Assembly (NCBI GenBank): GCA_947458415.1
Contig: CANGZG010000093.1
Span: 1-9,305, forward strand
Direction: 5' to 3'
Source of the DNA: Comamonadaceae bacterium
Lineage (GTDB): Bacteria > Pseudomonadota > Gammaproteobacteria > Burkholderiales > Burkholderiaceae_C
Length of the DNA stretch: 9,305 nucleotides
Below the pieces are notes generated by a model. That model saw only the letters and a list, made by a program, of their open reading frames with translations. It was not told the origin of the DNA and ran no database searches. The position numbers and the translations under genes were made by a program. Below, piece by piece: positions 1-5,422 of the stretch (positions are counted from its first letter, which is position 1; each line of letters begins with the position of its first letter).

Positions 1-689
1 GTGTGGTGACTGGCTTGTGTGAGCGCCTGTGAAACTGCCTCGACAGGCGATTGCTCGAGTGCCAACGCGCGTGCAGAAGGCAATGACCAGACCACAGCGA
101 CTTCTTGCCCTGCAGGGCCGCCCAGTGGCAGCAGGGCCAAAATGTCGAGTTCGCCGTGGTTGCGGGCAAACCATTGCAATGCTTGTTGTCGATGAGGTTT
201 GTCACAACGTACCCGGGTTGCCAATGCATGTTGTGCATAAGGCAGGCTGTCATAAGCCACACCCAATTCTGTTCGGGTTTGGCTGGCGCGGCCTTCACAC
301 ACCACGGTCAGCGTGGCTTGTGGCGCCTTATCCATGCGCGCAATGTCATGTTGAAAATGGATGGCCTCAGACAGCATGCGCTCGAGGACGGGGACATCGA
401 CGATGTGTGTCAAGCCGTTGAAGGAAGGGGCTTGAAATTGAACCTGGCCACCTGCGTCTCCCCACACTTGCATGGATTGAACCGCGGTGGCATGCGGTTG
501 CTCGGGCCAGCAACGCAAGTCAGACAGAAGTTCTCGCGAATGGGCGTTGAGGGCAAAGGCCCGCACATCATTCGCCGGGGCAGGTTGGCCCACCAAGGCC
601 ACGCGCAAGCGCTGTCTGGCCAGCAACAGCGCCAAGCTGCTGCCCACCACACCGCTGCCACGGATGCAAATATCAAAGGAAGAAGACAT
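1..689 (-). CDS. UbiH/UbiF/Coq6-family FAD-dependent hydroxylase, 3' end cut by window edge
   Basis: The reverse strand is open from the ATG at 689 to base 1, giving 229 codons without a stop; the C-terminal half lies outside the window. The protein resembles the class A flavoprotein hydroxylases that add ring hydroxyls in ubiquinone synthesis. Residues 6-16 (DICIRGSGVVG) form the Rossmann dinucleotide fold with GxGxxG, followed by the helix SLALLLARQ. DVRAFALNAHSRELL (41-55) and the block near 171-202 (LQWF, LALLPL, VVWSLP) are typical of UbiH-like proteins. The second FAD motif, usually GADG-like, appears as CEGRAS (131-136), and the acidic residue usually closing strand beta-2 is missing (ALVGQ, 31-35). 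The GDAAH-type third motif would be off the edge. I see no Shine-Dalgarno; TACAAT lies 7 bases before the ATG, so the transcript may be leaderless. The gene is divergent from ychF. The family assignment is firm; which ring carbon it modifies cannot be told. Confidence 0.85.
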   Translation of the reverse strand, partial: MSSSFDICIRGSGVVGSSLALLLARQRLRVALVGQPAPANDVRAFALNAHSRELLSDLRCWPEQPHATAVQSMQVWGDAGGQVQFQAPSFNGLTHIVDVPVLERMLSEAIHFQHDIARMDKAPQATLTVVCEGRASQTRTELGVAYDSLPYAQHALATRVRCDKPHRQQALQWFARNHGELDILALLPLGGPAGQEVAVVWSLPSARALALEQSPVEAVSQALTQASHH

Positions 690-696
690 GTTTTCG

Positions 697-702
697 ATTG
701 TA
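697..702 (-). promoter_or_regulatory. Candidate -10 element (TACAAT) of the UbiH-like gene
   Basis: On the reverse strand TACAAT matches the sigma-70 -10 consensus at five of six positions and ends 7 bases before the ATG at 689. Transcription would then start at or within a base or so of the start codon. No convincing -35 hexamer is visible 16-18 bases upstream, so this is a suggestion from one element. Confidence 0.4.
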
Positions 703-717
703 GGAGTTGCCTGCCCG

Positions 718-723
718 TAGAAT
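718..723 (+). promoter_or_regulatory. Candidate -10 element (TAGAAT) of ychF
   Basis: TAGAAT lies 54 bases before the ychF ATG and would give a leader of roughly 45-50 bases. The matching -35 region would fall on or beside the opposed -10 candidate of the UbiH-like gene at 697-702, so the two divergent promoters may overlap. No good -35 hexamer is seen. Confidence 0.3.
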
Positions 724-733
724 TTCAGGCTTT

Positions 734-754
734 GCACACAACCCTAGCGTGTGC
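734..754 (+). repeat. 6-bp inverted repeat in the ychF leader
   Basis: GCACAC (734-739) and GTGTGC (749-754) are perfect inverted arms separated by 9 bases. They lie between the candidate -10 and the ribosome binding site of ychF. As RNA this is a small hairpin without a T-tract; as DNA it could be a protein site. No function is assigned. Confidence 0.4.
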
Positions 755-765
755 TTTAGCTTTCC

Positions 766-770
766 AAGGA
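766..770 (+). promoter_or_regulatory. Ribosome binding site of ychF (AAGGA)
   Basis: AAGGA is 7 bases before the ATG at 778, a good Shine-Dalgarno match and spacing. It contrasts with several other starts in this window, which have none. Confidence 0.7.
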
Positions 771-777
771 AACAGCT

Positions 778-1869
778 ATGAGTTTGAAATGCGGCATCGT
801 GGGCTTGCCCAACGTCGGTAAATCCACCTTGTTCAATGCGTTGACCAAGGCAGGCATTGCGGCTGAAAACTACCCGTTTTGCACCATCGAGCCCAACGTG
901 GGCGTGGTCGAAGTGCCAGACCCCAGGCTGGCGCAATTGAGCGACATTGTCAAACCCGAACGGGTCGTGCCTGCGATCGTGGAGTTCGTTGACATCGCCG
1001 GACTCGTTGCAGGTGCCAGCACTGGCGAGGGCTTGGGCAACCAGTTTCTGGCGCACATCCGTGAAACCGATGCGATTGTGAACGTGGTGCGGTGTTTCGA
1101 AGACGACAACGTGATTCACGTCGCGGGCAAGGTGGACCCGATTTCTGACATCGAGGTCATTCAAACCGAACTGTGTTTGGCCGATTTGAGCAGCGTCGAA
1201 AAAGCTTTGCATCGGCATCAAAAAACGGCGCGCTCTGGCGACAAAGAAGCTGCGAAATTGGTGGCTATTTTGGAGAAATGCCAAACCGCATTGAACGACA
1301 CCAAGCCAGTGCGAACCATCGACTTCAGCAAAGAAGACAAACTCGCGCTCAAGCAATTCTTTTTGATCACTGCCAAGCCCGCCATGTTTGTGGCCAATGT
1401 GGCTGAGGACGGATTCGAGAACAACCCTTTGCTTGACCGTTTGACCGCGTTTGCCAAAGCGCAGCATGCCCCGGTGGTGGCCATCAGTGCCAAGCTAGAA
1501 GCTGAGATGAGCGAGATGAGCGATGAAGACCGTGACATGTTTTTGGCTGAACTCGGGCAAGAAGAACCCGGCTTGAATCGCCTCATCCGTTCTGCTTATG
1601 CCTTGTTGGGCTTGCAAACCTATTTCACTGCTGGTGTCAAAGAAGTGCGCGCGTGGACGATCCGTGTTGGAGACACAGGCCCGCAAGCGGCTGGTGTGAT
1701 TCACACCGATTTCGAAAAGGGTTACATACGCGCACAAACCATCGCCTTCAATGACTTCATTCAGTTCAAGGGCGAGCAGGGCGCCAAAGACGCTGGAAAA
1801 ATGCGTGCGGAAGGTAAAGAATACGTGGTCAAAGATGGCGATGTGATGAACTTTTTGTTCAGTTCATGA
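778..1869 (+). CDS. ychF: Redox-regulated ATPase / Obg-related translation-associated P-loop protein YchF
   Basis: The protein has 363 residues, the same length as E. coli YchF, and is highly similar to it throughout from memory. It is a cytoplasmic P-loop NTPase of the Obg-related branch that prefers ATP, binds the ribosome and affects the oxidative stress response. Visible motifs are the Walker A loop GLPNVGKS (9-16), switch I region NYPFCTIEPN (31-40), switch II DIAGL (72-76), where the usual catalytic Gln is hydrophobic as in the family, NVAE (207-210) in place of the GTP-specifying NKxD, the coiled-coil region around 130-200, and a C-terminal TGS domain (about 278-361) with TYFTAGVKEVRAWTI and the ending KDGDVMNFLF. 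His114, at the position reported to be regulatory in E. coli, is kept. The ATG has AAGGA at good spacing. The gene stands alone here: a divergent hydroxylase gene upstream and a convergent membrane protein gene 7 bases downstream. Confidence 0.98.
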   Translation: MSLKCGIVGLPNVGKSTLFNALTKAGIAAENYPFCTIEPNVGVVEVPDPRLAQLSDIVKPERVVPAIVEFVDIAGLVAGASTGEGLGNQFLAHIRETDAIVNVVRCFEDDNVIHVAGKVDPISDIEVIQTELCLADLSSVEKALHRHQKTARSGDKEAAKLVAILEKCQTALNDTKPVRTIDFSKEDKLALKQFFLITAKPAMFVANVAEDGFENNPLLDRLTAFAKAQHAPVVAISAKLEAEMSEMSDEDRDMFLAELGQEEPGLNRLIRSAYALLGLQTYFTAGVKEVRAWTIRVGDTGPQAAGVIHTDFEKGYIRAQTIAFNDFIQFKGEQGAKDAGKMRAEGKEYVVKDGDVMNFLFSS

Positions 1870-1876
1870 TGACTGA

Positions 1877-2350
1877 TCAAACCAACCACTGCCAGCCAAA
1901 CACCAGCACGCCATAACGCAACGCCTTGCCAAGCGCCATGTAACACACGCAAGGCCAAAACGGCAATCGCAAGTAACCCGCCACCACGCACAACGCATCA
2001 CCCACCACGGGCAACCATGCGCCCAAGCACGCTACTGGCCCCAAGCGTTGCAACCATTGCAAGGCACGCAAATGGTGCGTGTGGGGGGACGACAGGTTGC
2101 GACTGGTCATGAGGTGGTCTGCACCGACACCCATCCACCATCCGATGACGCTGCCCAATGTGTTGCCCAGTGTGGCGACACACAACGCCGGCCACAACAA
2201 CGTCGGGTTGAGTGTGATCAGCCCTAACAAAACAGGCTCAGAGCCCAAAGGCAAGAGTGTGGCTGCCAGCAAAGATGCACCAAACAAAATGACCAACCCA
2301 TACTCGGGCTGGGACAGGTTTGTCAATAGGGATTGAAAAAAATTCTCCAT
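1877..2350 (-). CDS. YqaA-family (DedA/SNARE-associated-like) inner membrane protein
   Basis: From the ATG at 2350 the protein has 157 residues and several hydrophobic segments: about 17-32, 38-75, 104-127 and 130-152. SLLAATLLPLGSEPVLL (27-43), ATLGNTLGSVIGW (59-71), WLPVVGDALCVVAGYLRLP (112-130) and LGKALRYG (140-147) align with E. coli YqaA as I remember it. This places it in the small branch of the DedA-like family; biochemical function is unknown, though larger DedA relatives act in lipid carrier transport. An in-frame ATG at 2443 exists, but the extra 31 residues would run through the dusB promoter and match nothing in the family, so I chose 2350. That ATG has no Shine-Dalgarno; TACACT lies 7 bases upstream, suggesting a leaderless message. 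The stop is 7 bases from the ychF stop, so the two transcripts probably overlap at their 3' ends. Confidence 0.85.
   Translation of the reverse strand: MENFFQSLLTNLSQPEYGLVILFGASLLAATLLPLGSEPVLLGLITLNPTLLWPALCVATLGNTLGSVIGWWMGVGADHLMTSRNLSSPHTHHLRALQWLQRLGPVACLGAWLPVVGDALCVVAGYLRLPFWPCVCYMALGKALRYGVLVFGWQWLV
2331..2345 (+). promoter_or_regulatory. Fis-like A-tract motif, copy 1
   Basis: GATTGAAAAAAATTC begins with G and ends with C 15 bases apart around an A-tract, with a pyrimidine-purine step at positions 4-5, as in the Fis binding consensus. Its first 12 bases are identical to copy 2 at 2423. It lies within the first codons of the YqaA-like gene. It may simply reflect the Asn-Phe-Phe-Gln coding there. 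Confidence 0.25.
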
Positions 2351-2357
2351 CTGAGTC

Positions 2358-2363
2358 AGTGTA
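2358..2363 (-). promoter_or_regulatory. Candidate -10 element (TACACT) of the YqaA-like gene
   Basis: TACACT on the reverse strand ends 7 bases before the ATG at 2350, the same geometry as at the UbiH-like gene. TTTTGC lies 16 bases further upstream as a weak -35. The resulting mRNA would have no or almost no leader. Confidence 0.35.
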
Positions 2364-2422
2364 ATTGTTGCGTGTGACTGCAAAACCCATACCAAAACGC
2401 ACAAATCTTCAGTGACAAAATA

Positions 2423-2437
2423 GATTGAAAAAAACAC
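2423..2437 (+). promoter_or_regulatory. Fis-like A-tract motif, copy 2, upstream of dusB-fis
   Basis: GATTGAAAAAAACAC has the G and C brackets 15 bases apart, a T-G step at positions 4-5 and an A-tract centre, which fits the loose Fis consensus apart from its right-hand pyrimidine-purine step. It touches the presumed -35 region of dusB-fis, where Fis binding would block the promoter. Fis represses its own operon in E. coli, so autoregulation is a reasonable inference here. Confidence 0.35.
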
Positions 2438-2465
2438 ATACAAACGCGATTCACACCGCTAGAAT
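2437..2465 (+). promoter_or_regulatory. Candidate promoter of the dusB-fis-purH operon
   Basis: TAGAAT (2460-2465) is a good -10 hexamer. CATACA (2437-2442) sits 17 bases upstream and shares three bases with the -35 consensus. Transcription would start near 2472 and give a leader of about 28 bases. No Shine-Dalgarno is seen before the dusB ATG. Confidence 0.45.
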
Positions 2466-2500
2466 CGTGCCTCCTTTTTAAGCACGCCTTCACATACTCC

Positions 2501-3532
2501 ATGCGCATTGGTTCGTTCGAATTAGCACACAACGTGTTTGTGGCACCCATGGCAGGTGTCACCGACAGACCGTTTCGCATGTTGTGCAAACAGTTGGGCG
2601 CGTCTTATGCAGTCAGCGAAATGGTCACTTCGCGCAAAGATTTGTGGGACAGTTTGAAAACCTCGCGTCGCGCCAATCACGAAGGTGAACCCGGCCCCAT
2701 CGCGGTACAAATCGCAGGCACAGACGCAGACATGATGGCCCAAGCAGCGGTTTACAACATCCAACGCGGCGCGCAAATCATCGACATCAACATGGGGTGC
2801 CCGGCCAAAAAAGTCTGTCACAAATGGGCCGGTTCAGCGCTGATGCAAGATGAAGAACTGGCGATTCAGATTGTGCAAGCCGTGGTGAATGCGGCCAAGC
2901 CTTTCGAGGTTCCAGTCACCTTGAAGATGCGCACCGGTTGGCGCGCCGATCAACGCAATGTCGTCACACTCGCCAGACAAGCCGAATCTGCTGGCGTGCA
3001 AATGGTGACGGTTCACGGACGCACCCGCGAGCAAGGTTACAAAGGGCACGCCGAATACAACACGATGGCACAAGTGAAGGCGGCGGTGTCCATTCCTGTG
3101 GTGGCCAATGGCGACATCGATTCACCACAAAAAGCCAAGCAAGTGCTCGCAATGACAGGTGCAGACGCGGTGATGATTGGCCGCGCTGCCCAAGGCCGTC
3201 CCTGGATTTTTCGAGAAATCACGCATTACTTGAACCATGGCACCTTGCTGGCACCGCCTTTGGTGGCAGAGGTCAAGCGCCTGTTGCTGCATCACTTGCA
3301 AGACCATTACAGCCTGTATGGCAGCCACACCGGTGTGCGCAGTGCGCGCAAACACATCGCTTGGTACACACAGGGCTTGCCGCATGCGCCCGGCTTTCGC
3401 CAACGCATGAATTTGATTGAAGATTGCGACACCCAGTTGCAGGCCGTCGCCCACTATTTTGACGAACTGGCCCAATGGTCAGACCGTTTGCTACCCATAG
3501 ACAAGACAGCTATTTTGGAGACAAGTACATGA
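2501..3532 (+). CDS. dusB: tRNA-dihydrouridine synthase B
   Basis: This 343-residue flavoenzyme reduces uridine in tRNA to dihydrouridine using FMN and NADPH; the E. coli DusB target is U17, which I infer for this one by family. The TIM barrel begins with MRIG and VAPMAGVTDRPFR (14-26). NMGCPAKKV (97-105) holds the catalytic Cys100, at the same number as in E. coli. LKMRTGW (141-147), VHGRTR (171-176), NGDI (203-206) and MIGRAAQGRPW (225-235) form the FMN-binding strands and loops. Residues from about 245 form the C-terminal helical tRNA-binding domain with the typical RKHIAWY (283-289). It runs about 20 residues longer than E. coli DusB, through an unconserved tail. The start matches the family N-terminus exactly although no Shine-Dalgarno is present. 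It is the first gene of the operon, and its TGA overlaps the fis ATG. Confidence 0.97.
   Translation: MRIGSFELAHNVFVAPMAGVTDRPFRMLCKQLGASYAVSEMVTSRKDLWDSLKTSRRANHEGEPGPIAVQIAGTDADMMAQAAVYNIQRGAQIIDINMGCPAKKVCHKWAGSALMQDEELAIQIVQAVVNAAKPFEVPVTLKMRTGWRADQRNVVTLARQAESAGVQMVTVHGRTREQGYKGHAEYNTMAQVKAAVSIPVVANGDIDSPQKAKQVLAMTGADAVMIGRAAQGRPWIFREITHYLNHGTLLAPPLVAEVKRLLLHHLQDHYSLYGSHTGVRSARKHIAWYTQGLPHAPGFRQRMNLIEDCDTQLQAVAHYFDELAQWSDRLLPIDKTAILETST
3517..3520 (+). promoter_or_regulatory. Ribosome binding site of fis (GGAG) inside the dusB end
   Basis: GGAG lies 8 bases before the ATG at 3529 and supports that start over an in-frame ATG at 3475, which would add 18 residues foreign to the family and overlap dusB by 58 bases. 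Confidence 0.7.
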
Positions 3533-3762
3533 GCAAAAAGCAAATTGAAGAGGTGATTCGCCACAGCCTTGAGACGTATTTCAAGGACTTGCGTGGCGCT
3601 GAGCCTGATCAATTGCATGACATGATGATTCAAGTGATGGAGAAACCCTTGCTTGACGTGGTCATGAAACATGCCGATGGCAACCAATCACGTGCGGCCA
3701 CTTGGTTGGGATTGAACCGCAATACCTTGCGAAAAAAACTCACTGATCACAAATTGCTTTGA
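3529..3762 (+). CDS. fis: Nucleoid-associated DNA-binding protein Fis
   Basis: This 77-residue protein is a short Fis, a homodimeric nucleoid protein that bends DNA and regulates growth-rate-dependent genes. Residues 1-45 form the dimerising helices, with EKPLLDVVM (38-46) matching EQPLLDMVM of E. coli. The helix-turn-helix covers about 49-74, GNQSRAATWLGLNRNTLRKK. The E. coli DNA contacts Asn73, Asn84, Arg85, Thr87, Arg89 and Lys90 have identical counterparts at 52, 63, 64, 66, 68 and 69; Thr75 is Ser54. About 20 N-terminal residues present in the 98-residue E. coli protein are absent, including the mobile beta-hairpin arm needed to stimulate DNA invertases, so enhancer function in inversion is not expected. 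The start ATG overlaps the dusB stop as ATGA, with GGAG upstream, which indicates translational coupling. Confidence 0.96.
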   Translation: MSKKQIEEVIRHSLETYFKDLRGAEPDQLHDMMIQVMEKPLLDVVMKHADGNQSRAATWLGLNRNTLRKKLTDHKLL

Positions 3763-3772
3763 TGGTGATGGT

Positions 3773-3792
3773 TCGGCTCGGTCCGATTTTTT
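3773..3792 (+). terminator. Weak hairpin plus T6 between fis and purH
   Basis: TCGG (3773-3776) and CCGA (3783-3786) can pair around a 6-base loop, followed directly by six T residues. A 4-bp stem is marginal for an intrinsic terminator; at most it would trim some transcription before purH. It may be chance. Confidence 0.25.
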
Positions 3793-3806
3793 AGAAAGTA
3801 GTCACC

Positions 3807-5381
3807 ATGAATGCATTGATCTCTGTGTCTGACAAAACAGGCATTGTTGAACTCGCCCGCGCCTTGCACGATTTGGGCATGCAACTGATTTCCACCGGAG
3901 GTACCGCGCAGTTGCTCAGTTCGCAAGGTTTGCCTGTGCGCGAAGTGGCAGAGGTCACAGGCGTTGCCGAAATGCTCGATGGTCGCGTCAAAACGTTGCA
4001 TCCGAATGTGCATGGCGGCTTGCTGGCGCGTCGCGACATGCCGGCGCACATGCAAGCGTTGAAAACCCATGGCATCGACACCATCGATGTGCTGGTGGTC
4101 AACCTCTACCCATTTGAAGCCACGGTGGCCATGCCCGATTGCACATTGGATGACGCGATTGAAAACATCGACATTGGCGGCCCAGCCATGGTGCGCAGTG
4201 CGGCCAAAAACTGGAAGCATGTCGCCGTGCTGACGGATGCGTCGCAATACCAACCCGTGGTGGATGAATGGCGAGCGCAGGGTGGATTAAGCGAGGCCAC
4301 ACGTTTTCGTTTGGCGGTGGCCGCGTTCAACCGAATCAGCATGTATGACGGTGCCATCAGCGATTACTTGTCATCACTTCATTTAGAAACCGAGCAACGC
4401 AGTTTGTTTCCGGGTCAAGCCAATGGTCGCTTTGTCAAGTTACAAGACTTGCGTTATGGCGAGAACCCACACCAACTGGCTGCTTTTTACAGAGATGCCG
4501 ATCCTGCGCCTGGTTCCTTGGTGACTGCACGCCAATTGCAAGGCAAGGAACTTTCTTACAACAACATCGCTGACGCCGATGCTGCATGGGAATGTGTCAA
4601 AAGCTTTGATACACCTGCTTGTGTCATCGTCAAGCATGCCAACCCTTGCGGCGTGGCTGTGGCCGAAGACGCATTGGCCGCCTACAAAAAGGCCTACCAA
4701 ACCGACCCGACTTCAGCCTTTGGCGGCATCATCGCTTTCAATTGCCCTGTGGATTTACCTGCTGTCCAAGCCTTGGGTCAGCAGTTTGTCGAAGTGCTGA
4801 TTGCGCCATCATTCACCGGAGAGGCGTTGGTGCAACTGCAAGCCAAAGCCAATGTGCGCGTGTTGCAAATTGGATTGCCGCCCGGTGGCAGCACGCCTTG
4901 GGACAAGGGTTTGAATTTGCTCGATGTCAAACGTGTGGGTTCAGGCTTGTTGATGCAAACCGCAGACAACCATCGCTTGACTTTGGATGACATGCAAGTG
5001 GTGACGCACAAGCAACCCACCCCGCAACAGTTGCATGACTTGTTGTTTGCGTGGACCGTCGCCAAATACGTCAAAAGCAACGCGATTGTCTTTTGCGCCA
5101 ACGGCATGACCATGGGCGTGGGTGCAGGCCAGATGAGTCGCTTGGATTCTGCACGCATCGCTGCCATCAAAGCCGGCCATGCCAAGTTGAGTTTGAAAGA
5201 CACCGTGGTGGCCAGCGACGCGTTTTTTCCGTTCCGAGACGGGTTGGATGTGGTGGTCGATGAAGGCGCGGTGTGCGTGATTCAACCGGGCGGGTCGATG
5301 CGTGATCAAGAAGTGATCGATGCGGCCAATGAGCGCGGCGTGGCCATGGTGTTCACGGGCGTCAGGCATTTCAGGCATTGA
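3807..5381 (+). CDS. purH: Bifunctional AICAR transformylase / IMP cyclohydrolase
   Basis: This 524-residue cytoplasmic enzyme performs the last two steps of purine synthesis: formylation of AICAR with 10-formyltetrahydrofolate, then ring closure to IMP. The N-terminal MGS-like cyclohydrolase domain (about 1-150) shows SVSDKTG (6-12), STGGTA (29-34), GRVKTLHPNVHGG (59-71), NLYPFE (99-104) and ENIDIGGPAMVRSAAKN (119-135). The transformylase domain (about 200-524) shows LRYGENPHQ (215-223), KELSYNNIADADAAWE (247-262), the catalytic KHANPCG (277-282) with Lys277 and His278, DPTSAFGGIIAFN (300-312), SDAFFPFRDGLD (470-481) and the family-typical ending GVRHFRH. Length is normal. The start fits the beta-type N-terminus, with only a weak GAAAG before it. 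It follows fis by 44 bases and is probably the third gene of the operon. The next gene, hemL, is convergent 41 bases away. Confidence 0.97.
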   Translation: MNALISVSDKTGIVELARALHDLGMQLISTGGTAQLLSSQGLPVREVAEVTGVAEMLDGRVKTLHPNVHGGLLARRDMPAHMQALKTHGIDTIDVLVVNLYPFEATVAMPDCTLDDAIENIDIGGPAMVRSAAKNWKHVAVLTDASQYQPVVDEWRAQGGLSEATRFRLAVAAFNRISMYDGAISDYLSSLHLETEQRSLFPGQANGRFVKLQDLRYGENPHQLAAFYRDADPAPGSLVTARQLQGKELSYNNIADADAAWECVKSFDTPACVIVKHANPCGVAVAEDALAAYKKAYQTDPTSAFGGIIAFNCPVDLPAVQALGQQFVEVLIAPSFTGEALVQLQAKANVRVLQIGLPPGGSTPWDKGLNLLDVKRVGSGLLMQTADNHRLTLDDMQVVTHKQPTPQQLHDLLFAWTVAKYVKSNAIVFCANGMTMGVGAGQMSRLDSARIAAIKAGHAKLSLKDTVVASDAFFPFRDGLDVVVDEGAVCVIQPGGSMRDQEVIDAANERGVAMVFTGVRHFRH

Positions 5382-5394
5382 GGGTTTGCCTCAG
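5378..5394. terminator. Small hairpin across the purH stop codon
   Basis: TGAGG (5379-5383, including the purH TGA) pairs with CCTCA (5389-5393) around a GTTTG loop, and a T-G wobble could extend the stem. It sits in the 41-base convergent gap to hemL. There is no T-tract on either side, so it is a poor intrinsic terminator and may only protect the 3' end. Confidence 0.25.
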
Positions 5395-5422
5395 CAATCC
5401 CGAATGTCATGACTGGCCGCCA

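Noticed and set aside
105..821. 238-codon plus-strand frame running across the UbiH-like gene into ychF
   Set aside because: It is opposite a recognisable flavoprotein frame and overlaps the start of ychF; there is no domain signature.
673..1467. 264-codon open frame on the minus strand across ychF
   Set aside because: It lies antisense to a clearly conserved gene, its composition reflects the complementary codons, and it shows no recognisable domain or ribosome binding site.
2351..2443. 31-residue N-terminal extension of the YqaA-like protein from an ATG at 2443
   Set aside because: It would run through the dusB promoter region, has no ribosome binding site and has no counterpart in YqaA proteins.
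5362..5379. Tandem 9-base repeat TCAGGCATT at the end of purH
   Set aside because: It encodes the conserved RHFRH ending of PurH, so the repeat follows from the protein sequence.
5406..5413. Perfect 8-base palindrome GTCATGAC in the purH/hemL gap
   Set aside because: Eight-base palindromes are expected by chance in a window this size, and nothing around it suggests a site.
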